A stretch of DNA of 64,000 nucleotides from positions 124,001 through 188,000 of the forward strand of contig NZ_JARVKW010000007.1 of NCBI RefSeq assembly GCF_029813775.1. The letters are read 5' to 3'. Source of the stretch: Streptomyces sp. DH24. Its GTDB lineage: Bacteria; Actinomycetota; Actinomycetes; Streptomycetales; Streptomycetaceae. Of the stretch, positions 1 to 8,759 are shown one piece after another (the stretch's first letter is position 1; each line of letters starts with the position of its first letter). Under the pieces are notes generated by a model that saw only the letters and a list, made by a program, of their open reading frames with translations, was not told the DNA's origin and did no database searches. The position numbers and the translations under genes are program-made.

Positions 1-44
1 CGTGCCGGAGTCGTACCCGCCGAACGGGGGACGGCTCTGGCACG
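1..44 (+). terminator. Terminator-like hairpin at the window edge
   Basis: A 14-base arm at 1-14 pairs with 31-44 with two G-U type mismatches, leaving a 16-base loop, and is followed by a T-rich stretch. It probably ends a gene lying to the left of the window. This is inferred from structure only. Confidence 0.4.
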
Positions 45-462
45 GTTGTTCGTGACATGCCTCATAGGCGCACATCGGACAAGCTACTCACCCGGACTTG
101 ACAGGCACTCGAGCGCTCACCTTCAGCGCGCAACCATCGTCCAAATCCTGAGATACGCCGCAGATCTTCCGGCCGGAAGGGAGGATTCCCGTAAAGGTTC
201 GGTCGTGATGTACCGACCTGATGCGATTCGGGGGTCACCCGTTATCCGATTTTGACATGGCGGGCCCCCTGAATGGCGCAGTCCGAATGGCAAGATGCCG
301 TAATCACACGAGGTCGCGACACTCGAAGGTGTGTGTCCACATCGGCAGCACGCCGGTCCTCGTCGTGCTTCTGTCGACACGCGTCGACCTCGACGGCCGC
401 CGAACCCATCGACGGCCGTCCGCCCCATCGGCAACTCCACCCATCCGCCGGAGGAACCCACC
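45..462. other. Gene-free leader region upstream of the ABC importer
   Basis: I see no supportable gene here. The ORFs that cross it lack ribosome sites and have arginine/serine-rich shadow composition. The base composition is less GC-rich than the flanking genes, as expected for a promoter region. TTGACA hexamers occur near 99 and 252 but neither has a convincing -10 partner, so I do not assign a promoter. Confidence 0.5.
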
Positions 463-1422
463 ATGGCCGCAAGCTCCACCCGTCGTACGACCGCCGCGCA
501 CTCCCGGCTAGCCGCGGTCGGTGCGATCGCGGTCGCAGGCACCCTGCTGCTCACCGGATGCGGTGACCAGACCAAGGACAACGGCTCGGCCGCCGAGACC
601 ACGAAGACGGCCTCGGCCCCGCTGGCCGACAAGCTTCCCGAGGCGATCCGCGACAAGGGCGTCATCAAGGTCGGTTCCGACATCGCCTACGCGCCGGTCG
701 AGTTCAAGGACAGCTCCGGCAAGACCGTCGGCATCGACCCGGACCTGGCCGCGGCCATGGGCAAGCAGCTCGGTGTGACGTTCGAGTTCGAGAACGGCAC
801 CTTCGACACCCTGATCACGGGTCTGCGCTCCAAGCGGTACGACATCGCCATGTCCGCGATGACCGACACCAAGGACCGCCAGGAGGGCATCGACTCCGAC
901 ACCGGCAAGAAGGTCGGCGAGGGCGTCGACTTCGTCGACTACTTCACCGCCGGTGTCTCGATCTACACCAAGAAGGGCGACGACCAGGGCATCAAGACCT
1001 GGTCCGACCTGTGCGGCAAGAAGGTCGTGCTGCAGCGCGGCACGGTCTCCGAGGACCTCGCCAAGGCCGAGTCCAAGAAGTGCCCGGCCGGCAAGAAGAT
1101 CAACCTCGAGGCCTTCGACAACGACCAGCAGGCCCAAACCCGCCTGCGCGGCGGCGGCGCCGACGCCGGTTCGTCCGACTTCCCGGTCGCCGCGTACGCC
1201 GTGAAGACCTCCGGCGGCGGCAAGGACTTCCAGCTGGTCGGCGAGCAGGTCGAGGCCGCTCCGTACGGCATCGCGGTCGCCAAGGACAACACCGAGCTGC
1301 GGGACGCCCTCAAGGCCGCGCTGGACGCCATCATCAAGAACGGCGAGTACCAGAAGATCATGGACAAGTGGGGCGTCGCGGAAGGCGCCGTCAAGGAAGC
1401 CACCATCAACGGCGGCAAGTGA
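463..1422 (+). CDS. Polar amino-acid ABC transporter, substrate-binding lipoprotein
   Basis: This extracytoplasmic binding protein (SBP_bac_3 family, 319 aa) captures a polar amino acid such as glutamate or glutamine for import. The start ATG follows a clear GGAGGAAC ribosome site. The N-terminus has twin-basic and hydrophobic stretches ending in a lipobox, LLTGC, so Cys27 should be lipidated and the protein anchored outside the membrane. Motifs typical of the family are visible, including GVIKVGSDIAYAPVEF and a GIDPDLAAAMGKQLG segment. The permease and ATPase follow in the same operon. The exact substrate cannot be read from sequence. Confidence 0.93.
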   Translation: MAASSTRRTTAAHSRLAAVGAIAVAGTLLLTGCGDQTKDNGSAAETTKTASAPLADKLPEAIRDKGVIKVGSDIAYAPVEFKDSSGKTVGIDPDLAAAMGKQLGVTFEFENGTFDTLITGLRSKRYDIAMSAMTDTKDRQEGIDSDTGKKVGEGVDFVDYFTAGVSIYTKKGDDQGIKTWSDLCGKKVVLQRGTVSEDLAKAESKKCPAGKKINLEAFDNDQQAQTRLRGGGADAGSSDFPVAAYAVKTSGGGKDFQLVGEQVEAAPYGIAVAKDNTELRDALKAALDAIIKNGEYQKIMDKWGVAEGAVKEATINGGK

Positions 1423-1453
1423 CCGCGCGAGCGGGCACTGAAAGGCAACACCC

Positions 1454-2395
1454 GTGACTGCTGACATCGACAAGACGACGGGACCGGCGGACACGCCCCC
1501 GGCCGGACCGGAAGCCATCAAGGCCATCCCGGTCCGGCACTACGGGCGCTACGTCTCGGCCGTCGTCACTCTGGCCCTGCTGGCCGGAGTCATCTACGCG
1601 TTCTCCCAGGGCAAGATCAACTGGGGCACGATCCCGGACTACTTCTTCGACGACCGGGTCGTCGGCGGCGTCGGCAAGACGCTCCTGATGACCGTCCTGG
1701 CCATGACCATCGGCATCGTCGGCGGCATCCTGCTCGCCGTGATGCGCCTGTCGAAGAACCCGGTGACCTCGTCGATCGCGTGGTTCTACATCTGGTTCTT
1801 CCGCGGCACCCCGGTCCTGGTGCAGCTGGTGGTCTGGTTCAACCTGGGCCTGGTCTTCGAGTACATCAACCTCGGGCCGTTCTACAAGGACGAGTGGTCG
1901 GACTTCATGACCCCGTTCCTGACGGCGCTGCTGGGCCTCGGCCTCAACGAGGCCGCGTACATGGCGGAGATCTGCCGGGCCGGCCTGCTCTCGGTCGACG
2001 AGGGTCAGACCGAGGCGTCGCACGCGCTGGGCATGAGCCACTCCAAGACGCTGCGCCGCATCGTCATCCCGCAGGCGATGCGCGTGATCGTGCCGCCCAC
2101 GGGCAACGAGGTCATCAACATGCTGAAGACGACCTCGCTGGTGTCCATCGTCCAGTACTCCGAACTGTTCCGGGTCGCCCAGGACATCGGCCAGACCTCC
2201 GGCGCCCCCGCCGAGATGCTCTTCCTGGCGGCGTCCTGGTACCTGCTGCTGACCTCGGTGTTCAGCGTCGGCCAGTACTACCTGGAGCGCTACTACGCCC
2301 GCGGCTCCAGCCGTCAGCTGCCGGCGACCCCGTGGCAGAAGGTCAAGGCGAACATGCTGTCCCTCTCCAGCCGTTCGAAGGGAGGCATCGCATGA
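1454..2395 (+). CDS. Polar amino-acid ABC transporter permease
   Basis: This HisM/GlnP-type permease (313 aa) forms the membrane channel of the importer. A cytoplasmic N-terminus of about 40 residues leads into a first membrane helix ([14 protein letters not shown]). The rest follows the family pattern, with the EAA loop seen as [18 protein letters not shown] followed by the [14 protein letters not shown] segment that contacts the ATPase. The start is GTG, 31 bases after the binding-protein stop. Its stop overlaps the ATPase start as ATGA, pointing to translational coupling. One permease gene suggests a homodimeric channel. Confidence 0.93.
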   Translation: MTADIDKTTGPADTPPAGPEAIKAIPVRHYGRYVSAVVTLALLAGVIYAFSQGKINWGTIPDYFFDDRVVGGVGKTLLMTVLAMTIGIVGGILLAVMRLSKNPVTSSIAWFYIWFFRGTPVLVQLVVWFNLGLVFEYINLGPFYKDEWSDFMTPFLTALLGLGLNEAAYMAEICRAGLLSVDEGQTEASHALGMSHSKTLRRIVIPQAMRVIVPPTGNEVINMLKTTSLVSIVQYSELFRVAQDIGQTSGAPAEMLFLAASWYLLLTSVFSVGQYYLERYYARGSSRQLPATPWQKVKANMLSLSSRSKGGIA

Positions 2396-3201
2396 GCAGC
2401 GAGAAGCTCAGCAAGACGGACGCCGCCCCCGAGCAGGCCACCGTGCCCATGGTGAAGGCCGAGGGCGTCCACAAGTCCTTCGGTCCGGTCGAGGTCCTCA
2501 AGGGCATCGACCTGGAGGTGAAGACCGGCGAGGTGTTCTGCCTCATCGGCCCCTCCGGCTCCGGCAAGTCGACCTTCCTCAGGTGCATCAACCACCTGGA
2601 GAAGATCAACGCCGGCCGGCTGTACGTCGACGGCGAGCTCGTCGGCTACCGCCAGAAGGGCGACAAGCTCTACGAGCTGAAGGACAGCGAGGTCGCGCTG
2701 AAGCGCCGGGACATCGGCATGGTCTTCCAGCGCTTCAACCTGTTCCCGCACATGACCGCGCTGGAGAACATCATCGAGGCGCCGGTGCAGGTCAAGGGCG
2801 TGAGCAGGGCGCAGGCGCGGGAGCGCGCCAGGGAGCTCCTGGACCGCGTGGGCCTGGCCGACAAGGCCGGCAACTACCCCTCGCAGCTCTCCGGCGGCCA
2901 GCAGCAGCGCGTCGCCATCGCCCGTGCGCTGGCGATGGACCCGAAGCTGATGCTCTTCGACGAGCCGACCTCGGCGCTCGACCCGGAGCTGGTCGGTGAC
3001 GTCCTGGACGTCATGCGCGACCTGGCCGAGTCCGGCATGACGATGGTCGTCGTCACCCACGAGATGGGCTTCGCCCGCGAGGTGGGCGACAGCCTGGTCT
3101 TCATGGACGGCGGCGTGGTGGTCGAGTCGGGCAACCCGCGCGACGTGCTGACCAACCCGCAGCACGAGCGGACGCAGTCGTTCCTGTCGAAGGTGCTCTG
3201 A
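2392..3201 (+). CDS. Polar amino-acid ABC transporter ATP-binding protein
   Basis: This ATPase (269 aa) powers the upstream importer on the inner face of the membrane. It has a Walker A motif GPSGSGKST, a Q-loop ([12 protein letters not shown]), the ABC signature LSGGQQQR, Walker [13 protein letters not shown] and the switch histidine in VVTHEMGF. The start ATG overlaps the permease stop, and a ribosome site, GGGAGG, precedes it. The arrangement binding protein-permease-ATPase is a complete importer. The operon ends at a strong hairpin. Confidence 0.95.
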   Translation: MSSEKLSKTDAAPEQATVPMVKAEGVHKSFGPVEVLKGIDLEVKTGEVFCLIGPSGSGKSTFLRCINHLEKINAGRLYVDGELVGYRQKGDKLYELKDSEVALKRRDIGMVFQRFNLFPHMTALENIIEAPVQVKGVSRAQARERARELLDRVGLADKAGNYPSQLSGGQQQRVAIARALAMDPKLMLFDEPTSALDPELVGDVLDVMRDLAESGMTMVVVTHEMGFAREVGDSLVFMDGGVVVESGNPRDVLTNPQHERTQSFLSKVL

Positions 3202-3214
3202 CAGCGGTCACGAC

Positions 3215-3247
3215 AAGGGGCGGTACGGACATCCCGTACCGCCCCTT
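3215..3247. terminator. Bidirectional terminator between the ABC operon and the methyltransferase
   Basis: A perfect 14-base-pair stem (3215-3228 with 3234-3247) encloses a short loop. It is flanked by A and T runs on either side, so it can end transcription of both convergent units. Confidence 0.85.
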
Positions 3248-3272
3248 TCGTACGCCTTTCGTACGCCGGCGG

Positions 3273-4043
3273 CTACTTCAGCGCCAGCAGCAGCGTGTCC
3301 GCCGGCGACGACCACACGGGCCTGACCTCGGCGAAGCCCTTCTCGCGCAGCACGCGCGCGTGCCACGCCGGGGACGGCATGTCGCCGTCGGCGTGCTCGC
3401 CGTAGATCTCGTAGCGGCGGGCGGTCGGCTCGGCGAGGACCGGGTCCTTGGCGGCGAGCTGCCACCAGTCGGCCCAGTCCAGGGCGCCGTCCCGCTTGGC
3501 CTGTTCCATGCGGGCGTGCCGCTGCGCGCGCTCGGCCGCGTTGATCCGGGGCGTCGACTCGTCGATCATGTGGTCCGCGTTCATGAAGACACCGCCGTCG
3601 CGGACGAGGTCCGCGACCCGACCGTAGAGGGCCGCGAGGGGTTCGCTGTGCAGCCAGTGCAGGGCCGTCGCGGTCAGGACGGCGTCGTACGAGTCGTGCG
3701 GCAGCCCGGCCGACCAGTCGGGGTCCTTCAGGTCGGCGGTGACGAGGGTGACCCGGTCGTCGCCGGCGAACGTGCCCCGCGCGATGGCCAGGAGCGCCGG
3801 GTCGAGGTCGACGCCGGTGCTGGTGGCCTCCGGGAACCGCGCGAGCAGCCTGGACGTGATACTGCCCGTGCCGCACGCGAGGTCGAGCACGCGCGGTGCG
3901 GGGCCCACGAGGGCCTCCACCATGTCGAGCATGATCCGGAACCGCTCCTCGCGGTCGGGCATGTACCACTCCTGCTGCCGGTCCCAGCTCTCCTGCCAGG
4001 CGTGCCAGTCGGCGCCGGTCGTGGTGGTGTCCGTGTCCGTCAT
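3273..4043 (-). CDS. Class I SAM-dependent methyltransferase
   Basis: This 256-residue protein has a class I methyltransferase fold. Motif I is visible as VLDLACGTGSITSRLL, followed by an acidic residue (GVDLDPALLAIA), and later VTADLKDPDW and YDAVLTATALHWLHSEP. The substrate is unknown. I chose the ATG at 4043 because GAGGAGGGG sits just upstream; an in-frame GTG 24 bases earlier lacks a ribosome site. The gene is monocistronic and convergent with the ABC operon. Confidence 0.85.
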   Translation of the reverse strand: MTDTDTTTTGADWHAWQESWDRQQEWYMPDREERFRIMLDMVEALVGPAPRVLDLACGTGSITSRLLARFPEATSTGVDLDPALLAIARGTFAGDDRVTLVTADLKDPDWSAGLPHDSYDAVLTATALHWLHSEPLAALYGRVADLVRDGGVFMNADHMIDESTPRINAAERAQRHARMEQAKRDGALDWADWWQLAAKDPVLAEPTARRYEIYGEHADGDMPSPAWHARVLREKGFAEVRPVWSSPADTLLLALK

Positions 4044-4155
4044 CGAGCCCCTCCTCGCGTCCGTCACGCAATCCCTCGAAGTAATACCCTGAAAGCACGA
4101 TCGCCTGTTACCCGACCGCAGTCACGACCATAGAGGCCCACCGTAAGGACTACAA

Positions 4156-4785
4156 GTGGAACTGGCCTATTACTCGGATTACGCCGTACGTCTCGTCAAC
4201 ACCGAGGAACCGGCGCGGGGCAAGGACGCCCTGACCTCGATCCAGGCCGTGCGTGACCTGTTCGTCGGCAACCAGTCGGCGGCCCGCCGCGCCACCGACG
4301 CGGACGTGACCCGGTTCCGCTCGGTCCGCGCCCGGCTGCGGTCGGTCTTCGAGGCGGCGGACCAGGGCGACGAGACCCTCGCCGTGGACCTGCTCAACTC
4401 GCTGCTGCTGGAGTTCCCCGTCAGCCCGCAGATCTCGGGGCACGACTCCCGCGACGACGACGGCCGCCCCCTGTGGCACATGCACCTGGCGGACCATCCG
4501 TCCAACGCGACCGCCGGCTACGCGGCCATCGCGGCGATGGGCCTGGCCTTCCACCTCACCGAGTACGGCGTCGACCGTCTCGGCCTGTGCGAGGCGGCGC
4601 CGTGCCGCAACGCCTACCTGGACACCTCGACCAACCGCTCCCGGCGCTACTGCTCGGACCGCTGCGCGACCCGCGCCAACGTGGCCGCCTACCGCGCCCG
4701 CAAACGCCTGGAGGCGGACCGGTCGGAGAAGACCGGCCTGGCCGCCGACAGCGCCCAGCGCACCAGCGCGAACGGCGAACGCTGA
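4156..4785 (+). CDS. CGNR zinc-finger / ABATE-domain protein
   Basis: This 209-residue cytoplasmic protein belongs to the ABATE/CGNR group, thought to act as stress-linked transcription regulators. The C-terminal third carries the zinc-binding cysteines in CEAAPC and YCSDRCATRANVAAYRARKR, which is the CGNR finger with a slightly altered core. The start is GTG after AAGGAC. Its last 97 bases overlap the convergent sodX gene, an unusually deep tail-to-tail overlap. No DNA target is visible. Confidence 0.85.
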   Translation: MELAYYSDYAVRLVNTEEPARGKDALTSIQAVRDLFVGNQSAARRATDADVTRFRSVRARLRSVFEAADQGDETLAVDLLNSLLLEFPVSPQISGHDSRDDDGRPLWHMHLADHPSNATAGYAAIAAMGLAFHLTEYGVDRLGLCEAAPCRNAYLDTSTNRSRRYCSDRCATRANVAAYRARKRLEADRSEKTGLAADSAQRTSANGER

Positions 4786-5123
4786 TCGGACTTGCGCGGC
4801 CGGTACCTGAACCGCACCCGGCCGAGCACCAGTTCCTCGGGCACGACCCCGTAGTCGGTGCTGTCGCCGCCCGCGTACGCGTTGTCGCCGAGCACCCACC
4901 AGCCGCCCTCGCGCCGCTCGGCCGCGCGCTTGACCACGAGCAGGTCCTGCTGGAAGGGATGCCGCAGCACGACGACGTCACCGAGGCGGATCCGGGCGCC
5001 CCAGTGCACCAGGAGCCGGTCCCCGTGGTGCAGCGTGGGCACCATGGAGGGTCCGGTCACCTCGGCGGGCCCCAAGGGCAGCAGGCCCTTCGTACGCTCG
5101 GTCTCCTGCGACAGCTCCGGCAT
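4689..5123 (-). CDS. sodX: Nickel-type superoxide dismutase maturation protease (S26 signal-peptidase family)
   Basis: SodX removes the N-terminal leader of SodN so that the nickel hook can form. This 144-residue protein has the S26 catalytic serine in TGPSMVPTL and the lysine region VVLRHP...LLVVKR, then WVLGDNAYAGGDSTDYG, a conserved signal-peptidase box. Unlike leader peptidases it has no obvious N-terminal membrane anchor. The start ATG at 5123 follows GGAGG. It is divergent from sodN, the standard arrangement, and its 3' end is antisense to the CGNR gene. Confidence 0.9.
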   Translation of the reverse strand: MPELSQETERTKGLLPLGPAEVTGPSMVPTLHHGDRLLVHWGARIRLGDVVVLRHPFQQDLLVVKRAAERREGGWWVLGDNAYAGGDSTDYGVVPEELVLGRVRFRYRPRKSDQRSPFALVRWALSAARPVFSDRSASRRLRAR

Positions 5124-5268
5124 CTCCCGGCACCTCCCCGGTTCTTCCTCCACCAGTCTCAGTCTCACCCTGGACTTTTGTCCTAAGCCCATGGGGGCAC
5201 TCGCGAAAACCCCTCCCCCACGGAGTAATGTCCCCTGTGAGAAGACGATCACGAGGAAGGAACGCTTC

Positions 5269-5664
5269 ATGCTTTCCCGCCTGTTTGCCCCCAGGGTCAA
5301 GGTCAGCGCCCACTGCGACCTGCCCTGCGGCGTGTACGACCCGGCCCAGGCCCGCATCGAGGCGGAGTCGGTGAAGGCCATCCAGGACAAGATGGCCGGC
5401 AACGACGACCCGCACTTCCAGGCGCGTGCCACCACCATCAAGGAGCAGCGCGCGGAGCTCGCGAAGCACCACGTCTCCGTGCTGTGGAGCGACTACTTCA
5501 AGCCGCCGCACTTCGAGAAGTACCCCGAGCTGCACCAGCTGGTCAACGACACGCTGAAGGCCCTCTCCGCCGCCAAGGGGTCCACCGACCCGGCGACCGG
5601 CCAGAAGGCACTGGACTACATCGCCCAGATCGACAAGATCTTCTGGGAGACGAAGAAGGCCTGA
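5269..5664 (+). CDS. sodN: Nickel superoxide dismutase precursor
   Basis: SodN converts superoxide to hydrogen peroxide and oxygen in the cytoplasm using nickel. The 131-residue precursor starts with a 14-residue leader ending KVSA; cleavage would expose HCDLPCG, the nickel hook, with ligands His1, Cys2 and Cys6 of the mature enzyme. The rest is the helical bundle typical of the family. A ribosome site AGGAAGGA precedes the ATG. In Streptomyces the gene is repressed by Nur when nickel is scarce, which is established for the family; I did not find a clear Nur box by eye. A strong terminator follows. Confidence 0.97.
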   Translation: MLSRLFAPRVKVSAHCDLPCGVYDPAQARIEAESVKAIQDKMAGNDDPHFQARATTIKEQRAELAKHHVSVLWSDYFKPPHFEKYPELHQLVNDTLKALSAAKGSTDPATGQKALDYIAQIDKIFWETKKA

Positions 5665-5670
5665 CCCACA

Positions 5671-5760
5671 GTCGGCCTCGTCCGGTCGGCGATCGGTGCA
5701 CCATCGCGGACCTCGGGCGTCCAGGAGGGGCCCGGCCGGTTCACCCCGGCCGGGCCCCTT
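5671..5760 (+). ncRNA. Candidate s-SodF small RNA from the sodN 3' UTR
   Basis: In S. coelicolor the sodN transcript is processed to a stable RNA of about 90 nt from its 3' UTR that pairs with and destabilises sodF mRNA. This window has the right architecture: an 80-100 base non-coding tail after the sodN stop ending in a strong hairpin. The 5' processing site is approximate and the pairing partner lies outside the window, so this is inference. Confidence 0.45.
5726..5759 (+). terminator. sodN terminator
   Basis: A perfect 14-base-pair GC stem (5726-5739 with 5746-5759) with a 6-base loop follows the sodN stop by about 60 bases. Confidence 0.85.
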
Positions 5761-5815
5761 CGGCGTCCGTCCACAGCCCCTGCCCGCCGGGCGGGCCCCG
5801 TGCGATCCTGGCAGC

Positions 5816-6208
5816 GTGACTGTCGAGGACCTCGTCCGGCTGCGGCGGGCGCGTGACCGGATGGACCGTGAGTACGCCGAGCCGCTGGACATCGCCGAGC
5901 TGGCGCGTACGGCGCTGATGTCGCCGGGGCACTTCCAGCGCAGCTTCCGCGCGGCGTTCGGTGAGACGCCGTACGGCTATCTGATGACCCGTCGCGTCGA
6001 GCGGGCCAAGGCTCTGCTGCGGCGCGGTGACATGACGGTGACCGAGGTGTGCATCGCCGTGGGGTGTACGTCGCTGGGCTCGTTCAGCTCGCGTTTCACG
6101 AAGCTGGTCGGTGAGACGCCGAGCGCCTACCGGGCCCGCCGGCACGACACGGGTGCCGTGATTCCGGCGTGCGTGGCGCGTACGTTCACGCGGCCGAGAC
6201 GGGCGTAG
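5816..6208 (+). CDS. Stand-alone AraC-type HTH transcription regulator
   Basis: This 130-residue protein is little more than the double helix-turn-helix DNA-binding domain of AraC/XylS regulators. The first HTH (LDIAELARTALMSPGHFQRSFRAAFGETP) and second HTH (TVTEVCIAVGCTSLGSFSSRFTKLVGETP) are both intact. There is no sensory domain. The GTG start is chosen because upstream codons run into the sodN terminator. The VOC gene begins 9 bases after the stop, so the pair is probably an operon. Confidence 0.88.
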   Translation: MTVEDLVRLRRARDRMDREYAEPLDIAELARTALMSPGHFQRSFRAAFGETPYGYLMTRRVERAKALLRRGDMTVTEVCIAVGCTSLGSFSSRFTKLVGETPSAYRARRHDTGAVIPACVARTFTRPRRA

Positions 6209-6217
6209 CGTGCCGCC

Positions 6218-6646
6218 ATGGACGAGAGAACCGATGTGAAACTCGCGCAGTGTTTCATCGCCGTCGACGACCACGACAAGGCGCTGGCCTTCTACCGGGA
6301 CGTGCTGGGCCTGGAGGTCCGCAACGACGTCGGGTTCGAGGGGATGCGCTGGGTGACCGTGGGCTCGCCCCTGCAGCCGGACGTGGAGATCGTGCTGGAG
6401 CCGCCGGCCGCGAACCCGGACGCCTCCCCCGCCGACCGTCAGGCGATGGCGGAGCTGCTGGCCAAGGGCATGCTGCGCGGCGTCATCTTCACCACCGAGG
6501 ACTGCGACGCCCTGTACGCCCGGGTCCGCGACGCGGGTGCCGACGTGATCCAGGAGCCGATGGACCAGCCGTACGGGGTGCGGGACTGCGCCTTCCGCGA
6601 CCCGGCCGGGAACATGCTGCGGTTCCTGGAGCGGCCGGGTGCCTGA
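6218..6646 (+). CDS. VOC (glyoxalase/dioxygenase fold) family protein
   Basis: This 142-residue protein has the paired beta-alpha-beta-beta-beta modules of the vicinal oxygen chelate superfamily. The N-terminal repeat begins KLAQCFIAVDDHDKALAFYRDVLGLEV and the C-terminal repeat ends DCAFRDPAGNMLRFLE, the classic closing motif. Some metal-ligand positions can be guessed but no specific reaction can be assigned. It directly follows an AraC regulator, which may control it. Confidence 0.85.
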   Translation: MDERTDVKLAQCFIAVDDHDKALAFYRDVLGLEVRNDVGFEGMRWVTVGSPLQPDVEIVLEPPAANPDASPADRQAMAELLAKGMLRGVIFTTEDCDALYARVRDAGADVIQEPMDQPYGVRDCAFRDPAGNMLRFLERPGA

Positions 6647-6676
6647 ACCCGCGTACCGGACAAGGGAGTTCGGGGC

Positions 6677-6940
6677 CTACCGGGTTGTCGTGTACAGGCA
6701 CGCGACGATCGTCGTGTCGTCCTGGTCGTCGGGCGGGCACCCGTCCTCGTACACGTCGTAGGGCGTTCCCGCGTCCGGCGGTGCCGGCTCCGGTTCGCTC
6801 CGCTGCCAGCCGTGCCGGTCCTGCGGGGCGGTCGTGTCCTGCAGCCACAGGGTGAGTCCGCCCCCGACGGCCACGGCGACCGCCCACACCGTCACGGCCC
6901 GACGCCACACCGCACGGCGCCTTCCGCCCGCCTCCGTCAC
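6677..6940 (-). CDS. Small single-pass membrane protein, unknown function
   Basis: An 87-residue protein with one hydrophobic helix near the N-terminus (AVTVWAVAVAVGGGLTLWL) followed by a proline- and acid-rich extracytoplasmic tail with two cysteines (EDGCPPDD, IVACLY) that could form a disulfide. The start GTG at 6940 follows AGGGAGGGG at good spacing. I do not recognise the family. It lies just upstream of the ECF sigma gene's end, on the opposite strand to the VOC gene. Confidence 0.6.
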   Translation of the reverse strand: MTEAGGRRRAVWRRAVTVWAVAVAVGGGLTLWLQDTTAPQDRHGWQRSEPEPAPPDAGTPYDVYEDGCPPDDQDDTTIVACLYTTTR

Positions 6941-7005
6941 GCCCACCCCTCCCTGTCCGGCAGCCACGCGCCTCACGTCACGGCCTGGTCCGTGGCCCGC
7001 GCCGG

Positions 7006-8241
7006 TCAGTCGCCGGTCTGCCGCAGGCGGGCCGCGCGGGCGTGGAGGTAGTGCTGCTCGGGGTGGCTCAGGGTCCGGGACGCGGCCGATTCGTAGGCGG
7101 CGCGGGCCGCTTCGAGGTCTCCGGCGCGCTCCAGGAGGTGCGCGCGGGCCGCGTCCAGCCGGTGGCCCGTGTACTCGCCCCTCAGGGCGTCCAGTTCGGC
7201 CAGTCCCGCGTGCGGACCGTGCACCATCGCCACGGCCACGGCCCGGTTGAGGCGCTCGACCGGTCCTGGCACCAGGCGCACCAGCACGTCGTAGAGGCCG
7301 AGGATCTCGGGCCAGTCCGTCGCCCGCGCGGTCGGGGCCTCGTCGTGCACGGCGGCGATGGCCGCGCGCAGTTGGTAGGGGCCGGGGCGGCCCTGGGAAA
7401 GGGCGGCCACGACGAGCGCGGCGCCCTCCTCGATCGCGGCCCTGTCCCAGCGGTCGCGGTCCTGTTCGTCGAGGGGCACCAGTTCGCCGTGCGGCCCGGT
7501 GCGCGCGTCGCGGCGGGCGTCGGTGAGCAGCATCAGGGCGAGCAGGCCCGCGACCTCGGCGCCGTCCGGGAGCAGCCGGTGCACCTGGCGGGTGAGCCGG
7601 ATCGCCTCGCGTGCCAGGTCACGGCGCTGGAGATGCGAACCGGACGTCGCCGTGTAGCCCTCGTTGAAGATCAGGTACAGGGTCTGCAGAACGGCGGGCA
7701 GCCGCCGCTCCCAGTCGTCGGGGCGCCCGAAGCGCACACCGCGCACCTTCTGCTTGGCCCGGCTGATGCGCTGCGCCATCGTCTTCTCGGGGACGAGATG
7801 GGCGCGCGCGATCTCCGCGGTCGTCAGGCCGCCGACTGCCCGCAGGGTGAGCGCGATCTGCGCGGGCGGTGTCAGGTCCGGGTGGCAGCACAGGAAGAGC
7901 AGGGAGAGCGTGTCGTCCTCGCGCGGGGCCCGGTCGGCGCCGGGCGGCGGGGCCGTGAACGCGTCGCGCGGGGCGAGCGCCGCCGCCCTGTCCTCACGCT
8001 GCCGGCGCGCCTCCTCGCTGCGCAGCGCGTCCGTCAGCCGCCGCGAGGCCACCCTGATGAGCCAGCCGCGCGGATTGTCGGGGACACCGGCCGAGGGCCA
8101 CTGCCCGGCCGCCGCGAGCAGCGCCTCCTGTACGGCGTCCTCGGCGGCGTCGAAGTGCCCGTACCGCCTGACCAGCGCGCCGAGGACCTGCGGCGCGTGT
8201 CGGCGCAGCAGGTCCTCGACGTGGGTCGTGCTTCGCACCAC
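7006..8241 (-). CDS. ECF42-type RNA polymerase sigma factor with C-terminal extension
   Basis: This 411-residue sigma factor has sigma2 (YGHFDAAEDAVQEALLAAAGQW) and sigma4 (LTTAEIARAHLVPEKTMAQRISRAK) domains in the first 190 residues. A long C-terminal helical extension follows, as in the ECF42 (SigI/DUF6596) group, whose activity depends on that extension instead of an anti-sigma factor. No anti-sigma gene is present. The start GTG comes 4 bases after the stop of the DGPF gene, the conserved partner of this group. Targets of these factors are usually DGPF genes themselves. Confidence 0.88.
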   Translation of the reverse strand: MVRSTTHVEDLLRRHAPQVLGALVRRYGHFDAAEDAVQEALLAAAGQWPSAGVPDNPRGWLIRVASRRLTDALRSEEARRQREDRAAALAPRDAFTAPPPGADRAPREDDTLSLLFLCCHPDLTPPAQIALTLRAVGGLTTAEIARAHLVPEKTMAQRISRAKQKVRGVRFGRPDDWERRLPAVLQTLYLIFNEGYTATSGSHLQRRDLAREAIRLTRQVHRLLPDGAEVAGLLALMLLTDARRDARTGPHGELVPLDEQDRDRWDRAAIEEGAALVVAALSQGRPGPYQLRAAIAAVHDEAPTARATDWPEILGLYDVLVRLVPGPVERLNRAVAVAMVHGPHAGLAELDALRGEYTGHRLDAARAHLLERAGDLEAARAAYESAASRTLSHPEQHYLHARAARLRQTGD

Positions 8242-8245
8242 CGGC

Positions 8246-8662
8246 TCAGCAGACGTCGCCGGAGTTGTCCATGATCTCCCGGATCACCACCGGGTAGTAC
8301 GGCGCCCCGGCGGGCTGGGGGCAGCGGACCACGCGCTCGGCGATCTCCGTGACGCGCTCCAGGCTGTCGCACTCCAGGACCCAGAAACCCGCCAGGAGCT
8401 CCTTGGTCTCGCTGTACGGTCCGTCGGTGATCACGCTCTTGCCGTCCGCGCCGAGCTCGACGTGCCGGGTCCGGGCCGGCTCGGCCAGTCCGTGTCCCGC
8501 GACGAACTCGCCGGACTCGGAGAGGTCGTCGTTGAGCGCGTTCATGTAGGCGTACATCGCCTGGACCTCCTCCTCGCCCCAGGCCGGCGACGTGTCCGAG
8601 GCCTTGCCGCGCATCGCGTCGTAGTCCGCCTGCGCGCCCTGCACCATGACCAGGTACTTCAT
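8246..8662 (-). CDS. DGPF/YCII-related domain protein, partner of the ECF42 sigma factor
   Basis: This 138-residue protein belongs to the YCII-related DGPF family and carries the name-giving motif as TDGPYSETKELLAGFWVLE. Such proteins are small ferredoxin-like folds encoded next to ECF42 sigma factors; their biochemical role is not established. It is the first gene of a two-gene operon with the sigma factor. AAGGAGCGG lies a few bases before the ATG. The presence of the pair suggests sigma-dependent co-regulation. Confidence 0.88.
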   Translation of the reverse strand: MKYLVMVQGAQADYDAMRGKASDTSPAWGEEEVQAMYAYMNALNDDLSESGEFVAGHGLAEPARTRHVELGADGKSVITDGPYSETKELLAGFWVLECDSLERVTEIAERVVRCPQPAGAPYYPVVIREIMDNSGDVC

Positions 8663-8759
8663 CGGTCCGCTCCTTCGGTTCGGTCCGCCCCGCGTGGGCG
8701 GCTTTCACAGGGGACGTCGGAGCCGGACGGGCGTTCTCGACAGGGCTCGGGGATTTTTC

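Noticed and set aside
4689..5441. Longer sodX starting at 5441
   Set aside because: This would run antisense through sodN. The ATG at 5123 has a ribosome site and gives the expected SodX length.
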